From: Zea mays
Lineage: Eukaryota > Streptophyta > Magnoliopsida > Poales > Poaceae
NCBI RefSeq assembly: GCF_902167145.1
Contig: NC_050096.1
Location: 81,774,683-81,838,682 of the forward strand
Direction of reading: 5' to 3'
Length of the DNA: 64,000 nt
How positions within the stretch are numbered: position 1 is the first letter of the stretch; every line of letters starts with the position of its first letter. The notes under the pieces are model-generated. The model was not told the origin of the DNA. It saw nothing but the letters and a program-made list of their open reading frames with translations, and did not search any database. The position numbers were made by a program, and so were the translations under genes. Shown piece after piece: positions 11,301-21,609 of this stretch.

Positions 11301-12901
11301 CTTCCTTTCTTTGGCTCAGGCGGGACTAACTCAGTCACCACTTCCTCTCCTAGTGGGGACACCAACTTGATTGTCCTCTTATCACAACTGATAACTGCCT
11401 GATACTTATCTAGCCAATTCATCCCTAGGATGACATATATTCCCTGAGTACCCATTACTATAAGGTTGGCGGGAAACGCTATCCCCCTTATTTCCACACT
11501 TATATTCAAACAAATGCTATCGGCTCGAATTCTACCACCGGCTGAGTCAATTTGAATGGGGGTTGACATGGTAGTAATTGGAAGATTATGTGATTCTACC
11601 CATGATGCAGTAATGAAAGAATGTGTTGCTCCAGTATCAAATAACACTTCTGCAATATGGGAGTCAACTGGGAACATACCTACTATCATGCCGGGGGTCT
11701 CCTGAACTGCTTCAGCCTCCAAGTGGTTCAGTCTTCCATGATTGTAGTGTGGCTGAGAGCGGTTGCCTGCTCCAGGCTGAGGCACATTCTGCTTTGCTGG
11801 GGCATTGGGGCCTGACTGCTGCTGGGCTGCCTTCTTCGGACATTGCATCACCCAGTGGCCTTGCTCTCCACAGTGGAAACATGCTCTGTTTCCAACCTGA
11901 GCTGGTGCTGCCTGACTGCTCTGCTGGGCTGCTGGGGCAGGAAGGCGAGGTGCCTGCTGATTCTGCCTCTAAAACTGACCTCCTGACTGATTGCTCTGAC
12001 GGTTCTGGTACTGGTGCTGAGGATACTGCCTTTGGAACTGCTGATACTGCTGAGGTGGACGCTGGTTCTGCCTGAACTGCTGAGGTTGATTGCCTGAGAA
12101 ACGAGGACGATTGCTGCTTCCAGGCTGGGGTCCACTGATCTTGCGCTTACGATCCTCCATCTCCTTACGCTTCCTCTCTGTCATGATTGCTCTGTCAATC
12201 AGGTGCTGAAATGTCGGGAAGGTGTGATTCATCAGCTAATACTGAAGAGGGTCAACCAAGCCTCTCAGGAAACGATACTGTCGCTTGGCGTCGGTGTTGA
12301 CATCTTCAGGAGCATAGCGAGACAATTGCAGAAACCTGTCTCGGTACTCGCTGACAGATGATGACCCTTGCTTGAGGGCCAGGAACTCCTTCTTTACTGT
12401 CATCAGACCTGCAGGCACATGGTACTGACGAAAGCTACCTCTGAACTCTTCCCAGGTGATGGCGTCAGGGTGGGCATGGGTGGCGAGGTAAGACTCCCAC
12501 CATGACTGGGCTGCTCCTCTCAACAGACGGGGACCATACAGGACTTTCTCCCTGTCATCGCACTAAGCGGTATGCAACTCCCGCTCCACAGTGCGCAGCC
12601 AGTCTTCAGCATCCATGGGGTCAGAAGAATGAGCGAACGTTGGTGGATGACCTCTCATGAATTCAGCACGCTTGTCTCTAGGCATCTGAGGCATCTGAGG
12701 CTGAGGTGGGGCCTGCTGCTGCTGCTGAATGGCGGCCAAAGTCTGACCGATGGCTTGAACTGCCTGAGTCTGCATCAGAAACATCTGCTCGATGGACATC
12801 GGGGGCGGGGGCGGCAGGTGCTGCTGCTGGGGCACCTCCTCCTGTTGAGCGGCTCGCTCCTGCTGAGCACGCCTTCCTCCTCTGCGCCTGTTCTCTGACA
12901 T
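8354..12901 (-). pseudogene. gag-pol: Gag-Pol polyprotein of Tekay-1, single frame with four stops
   Basis: The start is ATG at 12901 (MSENRRRGG) and the ancestral stop is TGA at 8354-8356; 1515 codons lie in one frame with no frameshift. Domains: Gln/Pro-rich N-terminus; Gag domain (about residues 100-215, AAQSWWESYL); CCHC knuckle with Cys341, Cys344, His349, Cys354; aspartic protease [11 protein letters not shown] at about 420; RT with FIDD at about 740; RNase H ([22 protein letters not shown]); integrase HHCC finger then DDE core ([26 protein letters not shown]); chromodomain at the C-terminus. In-frame TAG codons at 12563-12565, 12236-12238, 11969-11971 (each explained as CAG to TAG) and 8411-8413 (TGG to TAG), the last removing the conserved Trp and C-terminal helix of the chromodomain. 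Gag is therefore truncated and the copy is dead. Confidence 0.95.
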
Positions 12902-13306
12902 CTGCAGAATGCAACCACACATCAGAACTGATCTGGCAAATCTTGCAGCATAAGAAAAGAGTATAGAATTCTTCAACAGCACTGAACAGATGAGCATCTT
13001 CACTGATCTCCAACACAGACCACACAACTTCTCAGATAAAGAGGAAAGTGGAATAAAAGGTTTCCCAACTATATAACTAACTTTATTAACATAATAGGTA
13101 AACCAAAATGCAGGAGATACCCACACTCTGGTGACAGTCATTACAAAGATCCAAACCAAGCATAGTTCATCATAACAAGCATAAATGCACAGGATATAGC
13201 AAACTACCCTGTCTAACTAAGACTAACTAAAAGCGAGACTAACGCTAAGACTGTAGCTTCTACGTATATATATTTTGTATTAATTACAAGATCCAACTCT
13301 AACGAG
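12902..13306 (-). other. Spacer between ORF0 and gag in Tekay-1
   Basis: 405 nt, AT-rich, with no recognisable coding signal. The gag frame is open a little way into it, but the conserved Gag start is the ATG at 12901. It would serve as the gag leader, so gag must be reached by reinitiation, internal entry or splicing past ORF0; I cannot tell which. Confidence 0.6.
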
Positions 13307-14320
13307 CTATGGTTCTAGATTTATCTTGGTCTTGCAGTCGGGGTTGCCATAAGACTGGTGTCCACGCCGAGGTGAGCGGTACGGGTGCTGAGTCCCGACG
13401 GGAGCGAGGGAACCATCATCCAGGTGACGACGTTCCGCGCGCTCAGCCCGCAACAGGGCGATCTCAGCACGAGCCCTACTCAGCTCGTCTAATGCATGGT
13501 CCAGCTCCGTGTTTAGCACGACGGCTAGGTTGACTGTGCTGCTCAACCTAGGATTGCCCTCACCGACAGGTGAGACAATCACGCCTCCTGTGCTGCCAGA
13601 TGGACGGCGGGGGTAATACTTCAGGTCAAGGCCGTCAGCTACCCCACCGAAAACCGAGCAGTAGTGCAAAAGCGCACGCCGTGCAGCATCTTGCATGGCT
13701 GCCTCAGCTGAGTCCCGCTCAGAGATAGAATAGTGCTCTGAGCAGGCCTCCGCACCCTGGAGACTGTTCTCCGGGTGGCGCACCAAGCAGGTTGCCTCCC
13801 AGCGGTCCGGGTAGACCCCGCGACTATGCTGGTAGACCACACAGCGATACTCGATGGACCAGGTACGCCGGTTAAGTGCCCGACGTAGCAGGGTGTCGAG
13901 CGCATCGTGGAAGTGACACCCGCGAGCAGCGTCGCGAGTGATGGGTCGAGCAACCCATCCTTCCGGCTCAGGGTTAGCAGAAAGGTCGGTGTCGTGGCTC
14001 GAGCTGTCGTCGCCACCTCCGTCGTCTGGGTCTCCTCCAGCAGCTACTCCAGAAGCTGGGGCGCCCAGTGGTGGTGCAGGGGGCGCCTCCAGAGGAAGCA
14101 CAGGGGAGCAGCTCCTCACGAACTCTATCTCATGTTGGAGCGAGAAGGAAGAGCCCTGCTGCTCCTGTCATCGACGTTCCTGCTCCTCATGCAGGCGGTG
14201 GTGTAGTCTCTCCAAGTGGCTGGACTGTCCGGCCATGGGACGGCGAAGCAGACGCTCAGCAAGGCGGGAGGGTAAGAAGGGGATGACGGACTTTCGTGCA
14301 GTGTGTCTAAGTCGAGCCAT
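13307..14320 (-). pseudogene. Accessory ORF0 of Tekay-1 with a histone H3-like N-terminus
   Basis: The ATG at 14320 opens a 337-codon frame ending in TAG at 13307, broken once by TGA at 14168-14170 (simplest as CGA to TGA, a CpG transition). The predicted start MARLRHTARKS matches histone H3 at A1, R2, T6, A7, R8, K9 and S10. A basic segment and a short helix (LHHRLHEEQERR) follow, then an acidic Ser/Asp-rich linker, a folded-looking central domain of about 100 residues (YRCVVYQHSRG, RWEATCLV, AEAAMQDAARRALLHY) and a C-terminal coiled coil (ELDHALDELSRARAEIALLRAERAERR). The central domain has the beta-beta-alpha order and the Ala-rich final helix of a dsRNA-binding fold, but I hold this weakly. 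It lies between the primer site and gag, in sense. Extra ORFs are known in plant gypsy elements; I do not recognise this family. Confidence 0.8.
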
Positions 14321-14563
14321 CTACAAAAGACATCGCAAGCAAAAGGGTGAGAATAGAATCAATATGACCAGCAAATAATGAATCATAAGTAAATGAAAGA
14401 TTAGAATAAAACATGATTTTCAGCAAGGTATATTATATAGTAGAACATAGGTTTGGCCGGTATGACCAACTTTTGAAGGGATATCAAAGTCAAGGCAGGG
14501 ACAGAGGTCTATAGTCCTTAGAACGACCATTCTATTCTAGGTTAGCGGTCCTACAGTCAGCAC
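14321..14563 (-). other. Leader between primer-binding site and ORF0 of Tekay-1
   Basis: About 240 nt of untranslated leader of the genomic RNA, where packaging signals would be expected. I see no recognisable motif in it. Confidence 0.5.
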
Positions 14564-14576
14564 GGCTCTGATACCA
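14564..14576 (-). other. Primer-binding site (initiator tRNA-Met) of Tekay-1
   Basis: The minus strand reads TGGTATCAGAGCC four bases after the 5' LTR end, the complement of the 3' end of initiator tRNA-Met used by most plant LTR elements. This fixes the orientation. Confidence 0.95.
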
Positions 14577-14580
14577 CTTA

Positions 14581-17577
14581 TGTCACACCCGGTTTTAGAA
14601 GGCAAACCGAATGCGAACCATGTACGTGCCAGGATCAGTTATTCACGTACACAGCAGTTACATAACATGGACATCATCACACAGTGCTCAAAATAGTATT
14701 AAGAAGGGAAATAGTCGATTACATCATACGTCTGAGACGTCCATATAGTCCTTACAATAAATCAAAGTGCGGAAAAGAAACATAGATAACCGCGGCCTTC
14801 ACAGGCAGCCGACTGGGGGTTGCCGCTAACCCACACCTAGAACTCGTCGTAGTCTTGGAACTCCTGGAAGTCTCCTTCCACAGCTTCATCTTCGCCTGAG
14901 CAGTGGTTGCAATGCTGACAACCTGGGGATGGGGGGGGTTTGGTGTGTAGAGCAAGGGTGAGTACACATCAACATACTCAGCAAGTATCCTGTTTGGCTG
15001 TAGTGGACTAGCTTTATGTGGGGATAAGTCAAGCAGTTGCTTTTAGTTGGTCAGATTATTATTTACTAATAGAAAGACAGGTTTTAGCATTAACCCAAGT
15101 TATTAGCCCGATGTACCCTTTCCAAACGGAAAGAATACCACTTACCAGCATCATAGTCATAACCAAAACCATCGATCTCATAGCCACCTGTACCAAAGTA
15201 TCTCTGATCAAGTACCACTAATCACTGGAGCTCCCTTGGCCGCTCATAACCGCGAGCACGGCTGATATATCAGTTTTCAAACACTCTGCAGAGGTTGTGC
15301 ACTTTACCCACAAGCCGTGATTCCCTCTTGCCTCGGGTCGATCAAACCCTTAAACACTACCAAGGTGAATAGGCAAGGTCTCACTACGTAGCCTTTACAA
15401 AGATTCCCCGGGGCTGTAGCCGCCCGTTAGGTTTCCTAAATGTACCGCACTCCTCACCAAGGGACAAATCAACCTTGGCAGAGCGAGCCGCATACACCGA
15501 GCCCCATTGACAGCACGACGGCGAAGCGAACTACACCCCAGATCCTCTAATTATTCAGCTAAGGGCACCCCATTCCACCCTCATGGTTGCACTGTTTTCC
15601 CGGGCGGTCATCCATAGAACAGGTCCTTATGGAGAGGCACTCGAGAAACCGCTCGAGCCCCCTTGATGACCACAATTATAACATCATAATAAGAAGAGGG
15701 AAAACAGCGTATCATAGATAATCTCATCATGTTCATTGATTATAGTTGAGCAATAGCATAAAGCTAAACAATAATAATCCAACCCAAATAGGTAGACAAG
15801 GACATGGATAACAAAAGCTAGTCAAACCTTAGGTATAAATATGTAAAGCGGGAGGTGAATTAAATAATGAATAGGACAGAGATAGGTCAAAGGACACTTG
15901 CCTCCACCAACCGACTGCTGCTCAGGGGCTTCTCCTGCGGGTTCTTCGGGCTCTTCGACCGGATCGATCTCTATGCGAGCGCAAACATACATACATCCAC
16001 ATATTTAATACAAAAGAATAGTACACCATTCAATAGAATGCAATAAGTAAACAGACGTTTCACGCGGGCTCGCGAGTACGGTTAAGAGAGAAAGAGGAAA
16101 AGACAGTCGAGAAACGATCACGTTGCATGATTATAAATTAACCACTCGCTTGATGGACGGAAATTTAATGTAGACACTATGTTTAGCGTAAAGTAAAGTC
16201 ATGTTTCATGTCTAATCATTATAAGCAGGTGGAGATAAATAAAAAGGATGGTCGCGCGGCGAGACGCGCGACATAGCACTCTAAAACAAATTAAGAAGTT
16301 AACGACTCGTCGCGCGACCGAGCACGCAACGAGACACTTCGCCTTAGTTATGAGGAGACGTTAAGCGTCGCGCGACGAAACGCACGACGGCATACGTCGA
16401 CTAAACTGAGTCCAAAGTGGAACGTCGCGTGAATACACACGCGGCGTTACACCTTAAACAACCTGAAATTAAAATGGATCGTCGCGCGACGAAGCGCACG
16501 ACGCAACACACAGATAGAATCTGAAATTAGACAAATCCGTCGCGCGGCGAAGCGCGCGACGCAGCACGCTAATTAACAAATAATCACCGCGAGCGCGAGC
16601 GAGCAGGGACACGGTCGGGCGAGGCCGGGACGAGGGCGGGGCGGTTGAACCGGCCAGGGGCGGCCGAGCTCGCCGGGGGCGGGCGCGCGCGGGCGAGCAG
16701 GGAGCCGCCGGGGCCGCGCCGGGCGGGCAGGGGCCACCGGGGCCGCGCCGCCGCGCACGGGCCGGGCGGGGGAGCGCCGCCGCGCGGGGAGGGGCAGGGG
16801 GCGGGCGCCGCCGCGCCGGGGAGGGGCAGGGGGCAGGGCCGCGCGAGGGGAGGCCGGGGACGGGCGCCGCCGCGCCGGGGAGGCCGGGGACGGGCCGAGG
16901 GTCGCCGGGGAGGGAGGCCGGGCGGGGGGCCGAGCGCCGCCGGGGCCGGGGCGGGGCGCGGGCAGGGGAAAAGGGAGGGCGCGCGCGGGGGGAAGAAGAG
17001 GAGGGAGAGGGAGAGGGAGAAGGGAAGGGGAGGGGAGGGGAGCTCACCTCGGGGTACAAAATCCGGTGATCGCCGTCTCCAAATCCTAGGGCACCACGGG
17101 GAGAGAGAGGTGGAAGAGGGAGAGGAGAGGTTGTTGCGCGGGAGATCCAAATGAGCGAGAGAGGAGAGGGGGGGCGCATGGGGGGGGGGGGGGGGGGGGG
17201 GGTTGGGCGCCAGGGGCGCGCAGGGCCGGGCCGGACCGGGCCGGGCAGGGCTGGGCTGGGCTGGGCTAGGCTGGGTCGAGCCACTTCGCGGATTGAAAAC
17301 CCACGACGAGCGCGGACCACTAAATGGAATTAAATCGCGAATCGAAATCCGGAACGGAACGAGACGAACGCTCAACATCAGACAAAGAAAAGTGCTTCGG
17401 CATGATGCAACACCCATGACACTTAGGTTTTGGTTTATACATGACACGGACACCTGCCGCTATACTGGTTTGAAATTGGGAAGAAGGAGCAAAACGGGGA
17501 AAGAGAAAAGAGAGTAACGCCCGAATTTGGTGAGAGAAAAGAAGAAAAAATTCTACCCCCAAATTCAGGGCGTTACA
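14581..17577 (-). repeat. 5' LTR of Tekay-1 (2997 bp)
   Basis: Pairs with 5320-8317. It differs by about two dozen substitutions, mostly transitions, and by several deletions/insertions in the GC block (about 16630-16900) and the poly-G run near 17180. As the upstream LTR it would drive transcription toward lower coordinates. I could not pick a single confident TATA box. Confidence 0.96.
16251..16562. repeat. Array of six GC palindromic units (5' LTR copy)
   Basis: Same six CGTCGCGCG..CGCACGACG units with a 57-58 bp period as at 6989-7300, with few changes. Confidence 0.85.
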
Positions 17578-17582
17578 CATTA
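17578..17582. repeat. Target site duplication CATTA (right copy)
   Basis: Matches 5315-5319. Confidence 0.97.
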
Positions 17583-18941
17583 CCTTTAGAATTTCCTCTA
17601 TTTCAGCATCAGAAGATGTTGCAGAAGCCTTCTCTTCTTCATCAATTGATTTTTGCTCTGGGATCGAGTCCTTTCTTTTCTTCGAAGCTAATACTTTTGC
17701 TTCAGGCTTTTGTTTCTTCTTTGATTGATCTTCGTCGTCTTTGTTCAAAGCGCCAACCACCCTTTTTCTTTTCTGCCCTTCGGCACCCTTGTCGAGTCGT
17801 TCATAATCAGGATATTCAAAGCCTATAGCATCCAGCACTCTATTTAGCCTTCGTTTCAGACGGGTGCCGAAGGCTGCTGTCATCAATTGATCTTCTTTTT
17901 TAGAATAATTCCCAAGAATTTCGGTGCACATTACTTCGATTGTTTCCAGCCATTCTTGGCAGGGTGCTTTGAAATATTTCTTGAACTTGTAGTGGTAGGG
18001 CAGTCGGACAAGTTCCCCTTCTTTCTTCTCTCCTTTAAGCTTCGGCATAGCCCATTCCTTCATAGTTGGAAATATTTTGAAAGCCAAAAATTCCTGCACT
18101 AAGTCCCTAGTGCCAATATGCTCTGCGATAATCCTGAATTCAGCCAACGCAGTTTGGGTTGGACCTTCTGGTGTCATATTGCATTGGGGTCTGGTTCCTC
18201 CGAAGATCAATTCTAGCGGACTCTGCACCAGCTTCTCCTTGTCATAGTCAATTTTGACGTAGATCCATTCCAATTTCCAGCCTGCCGGCCACTTGCTTCG
18301 GTAGCTTATCACAGGAAATTTTGTAGTCTTCCGGTAAGCAAAATTATAACAACCAAAATTTTCATGTAATCCATCCTTTCTGGCCTTGGTTTGGTAATGT
18401 AGCTCATGCACCCGGCAGAAACCTTCGGCAAACGGTTCCACCCCTGGCTTCGGAGAGCCCAAATATAAACACTAAGCCTAAAGATAGCGTTAGGAGTTAG
18501 TTGATGAAAGTGGATCCCAAACTTCTTTAGCACATCGGCAATCATCCTATTTAAAGGGAATCTCAAACCAGCTTTGAGGAAACTCTTGAAAACTACTATT
18601 TCATCTTTTTCTGGCTTCGGAGTAGTTTCTTCTCCACCTAAGCGAATCAGCTCTTTCTTATCTTCGCTAAAATAGCCCAGCTTCACCATCTTAGGAAAAT
18701 CAGCTTCGGAGATGGTGGACTTTCCGAAGTTCTGGTGGCTAGGCTTGCTCGACACTGCGATGTTGTAATCATCTTCAGAATCGGTCTCTTCAATACCAGC
18801 TTGCTCTATTTCAGCAGCAGGGGCGTCTTCTGGTGTTACCAACCCAGATCGCTTCATTGCTTCCGAAATAGGAACAGTTTCAACAGCTTCGGTCTCGTCT
18901 CCCTCACGATCGACTCTTACAGTAGAGTGAACTCTGGCCAT
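17578..18941 (-). pseudogene. Antisense accessory gene of the Grande-like element, 5' half
   Basis: The ATG at 18941 begins a frame encoding a globular domain (about 330 residues: aromatic-rich, with SYRSKWPAGWKLEWIYVKIDY and AMPKLKGEKK), of the type listed as putative gypsy-type transposon domain in cereal elements. A Lys/Arg/Asp/Glu-rich tail (RKRVVGALNKDDEDQSKKKQK) follows, likely nuclear. One base is lost in a G run near 18440 (the Gln-Gly-Val-Glu region), shifting the frame. The nested element enters after the codons for EEILKVM. Codon use and the CTTCGG motif match the rest of the Grande-like element. Function unknown. It is not a transposase in any sense visible here: no DDE triad was found. 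Confidence 0.8.
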
Positions 18942-19136
18942 TTGATTATGACTTATTTGAAATTTTTGGTGTTGGTTTTTTTGTCTTTCCCGAAGCTCTT
19001 ACACTTGTGCCGAAGCAAATTCAGAAACGAGGTCTCGTCTGAGTACGATGATCAAGCTTCGGCTATGACTAAAAATTTGGCAGCAAAACAGTACAATAGC
19101 AATGAATGCTGTGGTAACTTCACAACTACCCGTCTG

Positions 19137-19144
19137 TTTATATA
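19137..19144 (-). promoter_or_regulatory. TATA-like box for the antisense gene
   Basis: The minus strand reads CTATATAAAC about 195 nt upstream of the antisense ATG at 18941, which leaves a leader of some 160 nt. It is a good plant TATA match; the role is inferred from position together with the downstream intron. Confidence 0.5.
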
Positions 19145-19410
19145 GTGCTGCAGGTGGGAAGGTGAATCGGCAAGGTCTCCAGCACCGAACAAACAGCCAC
19201 CAGCACTCGCTGAATGGTGGACCACACAGTTCGAGAAGGTGAATCGCTGGCGAGCGCGTAATTGGTGCAAAATGGGTCGCGCGTGCGACGATTATTTTAA
19301 TCGTTTCTCGCCAACGAGCTCAGGGAAGGTGTTTTTTGGATCTTCGGCATCCCGAAGCCTAGAAGATTTTTCACGGATCAAGCTCGTTACGAAAAACGAT
19401 CTAGCACCGC

Positions 19411-19421
19411 GAAGGGGCTAC
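19411..19421 (+). other. Polypurine tract of the Grande-like element
   Basis: GAAGGGGCTAC lies immediately before the LTR start TGTTGG. Confidence 0.75.
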
Positions 19422-20033
19422 TGTTGGAGGTATGCTTCGTAGCCGAAGATCCTAAAGAAATAAACACCTTCGGCAGATTCTCTCCAAAGCAGCGTCGAAG
19501 CTATCGACTATGAAGCTTCGACACAGTGACATGTCTCAAGACGAAGGGGTGAACCGACTTAAAGATGAAATGACTCAAAGACCCATGATATTCTGTGTCA
19601 TTATTGTAGTTCATTGTAAAGGGCAAAAATGTAATTATACACAGGCTGCGCCTTGTGCCTATAAATAGGTGAACAATACCCCTGCACTGTTCACGCGTTC
19701 CTGTAATTACGCATTGGGCATTTGCTTTTGCTTCACACTGGTATTTTTACTTTCCTTCAAGTCGAAGGTACATTTGTAATTTGTCATTATTTTTATAATG
19801 AAATAGAAATGAAATAATAATAATAATCATGTGTTTAAATTATTATTCATATTTTATATGAATCCTTCTTCATTATTTGTTATGCTTATGAAGGTATGGC
19901 CTTCATAACCTTCGTCCGGAGTCCATTATATCCTAAGGGAAATAATGCTTCGAAGGACGAAGGACTATAACATTTAACAATTTCTGTGTTGCCTTGTTCT
20001 TAATTCGTAGCAGTTAAGAACAAGTTCCCAACA
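19422..20033 (+). repeat. 3' LTR of the Grande-like element (612 bp)
   Basis: It starts TGTTGG and ends CCAACA. It contains a TATA box TATAAATAG at 19660-19668 and an AT-rich downstream part with ATAATAATAAT. The 5' partner is outside the window, so age cannot be estimated. Confidence 0.88.
19660..19668 (+). promoter_or_regulatory. LTR TATA box
   Basis: TATAAATAG in the middle of the LTR, followed by a C-rich stretch typical of a start region. Confidence 0.65.
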
Positions 20034-21609
20034 GATCCCTTGGGGTACCAAAGACCAAACTTAGGTGTATGAACTAAATATCTCAAGATTCTTTTCACGG
20101 CCCTGAGGTGAACTTCCTTAGGATCGGCTTGGAATCTTGCACACATGCATACGGAAAGCATAATATCCGGTCGGGATGCACATAAATAGAGTAGAGATCC
20201 TATCATCGATCGGTATACCTTTTGATCTACGGATTTACCTCCCGTGTCCAGGTCGAGATGCCCATTAGTTCCCATGGGTGTCTTGATGGGCTTGGCATCC
20301 TTCATTCCAAATTTGGTGAGTATGTCTTGAATGTACTTCGTTTGGCCGATGAAGGTGCCCTCTTGGAGTGGTTTGACTTGAAATCCTAGGAAATACTTCA
20401 ACTCCCCCATCATAGACATCTTGAATTTTTGAATCGTAATCCTACTAAACTCTTCACAAGTAGATTTGTTAGTAGACCCAAATATAATATCATCAACATA
20501 AATTTGGCATACAAACAAATCATTTGCAATGGTTTTAGTAAAGAGAGTAGGATCGACTTTGCCGACTTTGAAGCCATTAGTGATAAGGAAATCTCTTAGG
20601 CATTCATACCATGCTCTTGGGGCTTGCTTGAGCCCATAAAGCATGTTAGACAGTTTGTAAACATGATTAGGGTACTCACTATCTTCAAAGCCGGGAGGTT
20701 GCTCAACATAGACCTCTTCCTTGATTGGTCCATTGAGGAAGGCACTTTTCACGTCCATTTGATACAGCTTAAAGCCATGGTAAGTAGCATAGGCAAGTAA
20801 TATGTGAATTGATTCAAGCCTAGCTACGAGTGCATAGGTTTCACCGAAATCCAAACCTTCGACTTGTGAATAACCCTTTGCCACAAGTCAGGCTTTGTTC
20901 CTTGTCACCACACAATGCTCATCTTGCTTGTTGCGGAATACCCACTTAGTTCCTACAACATTTTGGTTAGGACGTGGAACAACATGCCATACCACATTCC
21001 TCGTGAAGTTGTTGAGTTCCTCTTGCATTTCCAACACCCAATCTGAATCACTTAATGCATCTTCCACCCTGTATGGCTCAATAGAAGACACAAAAGAGTA
21101 ATGTTCACAAAAACGAGCGACACGAGATCGAGTGGTTACCCCCTTATGAATATCGCCGAGGATGGAGTTCATTGGGTGATCTCGTTGTATCGCTTGGTGG
21201 ACTCTTGGGTGTGGCAGTCTTTGACCCTGTCCTTCTTGATCATCTTCCTTTTCTTGATCATGGTTATCTCCCCCTTGATCATTGCTCTCCTCTTGAGGTG
21301 GCTCATTCTCTTGATCTTCATTTTCATCACCTTGAGCTTGATCCTCATCTTGGGTTGGTGGAGATGCTTGCATGGAAGATGATGGTTAATCTTGTGCTTG
21401 TGTGGGCTCTTCAGATTCCTTAGGACACACATCCCCAATGGTCATGTTCCTTAGCGCGACGCATGGAGCCTCTTCATCATCTAGCTCATCAAGATCAACT
21501 TGCTCTACTTGAGAGCCATTAGTTTCATCAAACACAATGTCACAAGAAACCTCAACTAATCCAGTGGATTTGTTGAAGACTCTATATGCCCTTGTGTTTG
21601 AGTCATAAC
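20034..21609 (-). mobile_element. Opie/Ji-like Ty1-copia fragment (element B)
   Basis: Only an internal pol piece is visible. It is cut on the left by the Grande-like element and on the right by the Opie-like element Y, so it is the oldest layer in the window; the rest lies outside. Confidence 0.9.
20034..21609 (-). pseudogene. pol: Copia pol fragment: integrase tail, linker and reverse transcriptase
   Basis: Read on minus from 21609: the end of integrase (NTRAYRVFNKSTGLVEVSCD), an acidic Gln/Glu-rich linker, then copia reverse transcriptase ([38 protein letters not shown], catalytic [11 protein letters not shown] near 20490), ending in the connection to RNase H (FGLWYPKGS) at the Grande insertion. 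All in one frame with two stops: TAA at 21374-21376 (Gln in the related copy at 43278) and TGA at 20885-20887 (Arg CGA in the related copy near 43759). The minus orientation relative to X and Y excludes it from being their missing part. Confidence 0.92.

Larger units (their letters stand above)
5320..17577 (-). mobile_element. Complete Del/Tekay-lineage chromovirus (Tekay-1), 12.26 kb
   Basis: Two LTRs of about 3.0 kb flank a 6.3-kb internal region, all in minus orientation. Order in transcription: LTR, tRNA-Met primer site, accessory ORF (ORF0), gag-protease-RT-RNase H-integrase-chromodomain in one frame, polypurine tract, LTR. By eye the LTRs differ by about two dozen substitutions (near 0.8%) plus indels in a GC-rich tract, so it is a fairly recent insertion, older than the similar element at 24062-37732. 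Five premature stop codons and no frameshift were seen, so it is non-autonomous. It splits the antisense gene of the Grande-like element. Confidence 0.95.
18942..19421 (-). other. Upstream region of the antisense gene / 3' end of the Grande-like interior
   Basis: About 480 nt between the antisense ATG and the 3' LTR. It holds a TATA-like box for the antisense gene and, at the other end, the polypurine tract of the sense element. No ORF of note. Confidence 0.6.
1..20033 (+). mobile_element. Grande-like Ty3-gypsy (Tat lineage) element, 5' part off window
   Basis: Sense pol enters from the left edge and ends at 2948. A 3' region with an antisense gene follows, then a polypurine tract and a 612-bp LTR ending in CCAACA at 20033. 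The next bases, GATCC (20034-20038), should be the target duplication, but the left copy is off window. Grande is assigned from the Tat-type pol with two RNase H domains, the short LTR of about 0.6 kb, the frequent CTTCGG/CCGAAG motif and the antisense 3' gene; no search was possible. A Tekay-type element occupies 5320-17577 inside it. The host of this insertion is an Opie/Ji-like pol at 20034-21609. Confidence 0.8.

Noticed and set aside
18900..18941. H3-like start of the Grande antisense protein (MARVHSTVR)
   Set aside because: Only A1, R2, T6 and R8 fit; Lys9 and the TARKS core are absent, so it does not qualify as mimicry by itself.
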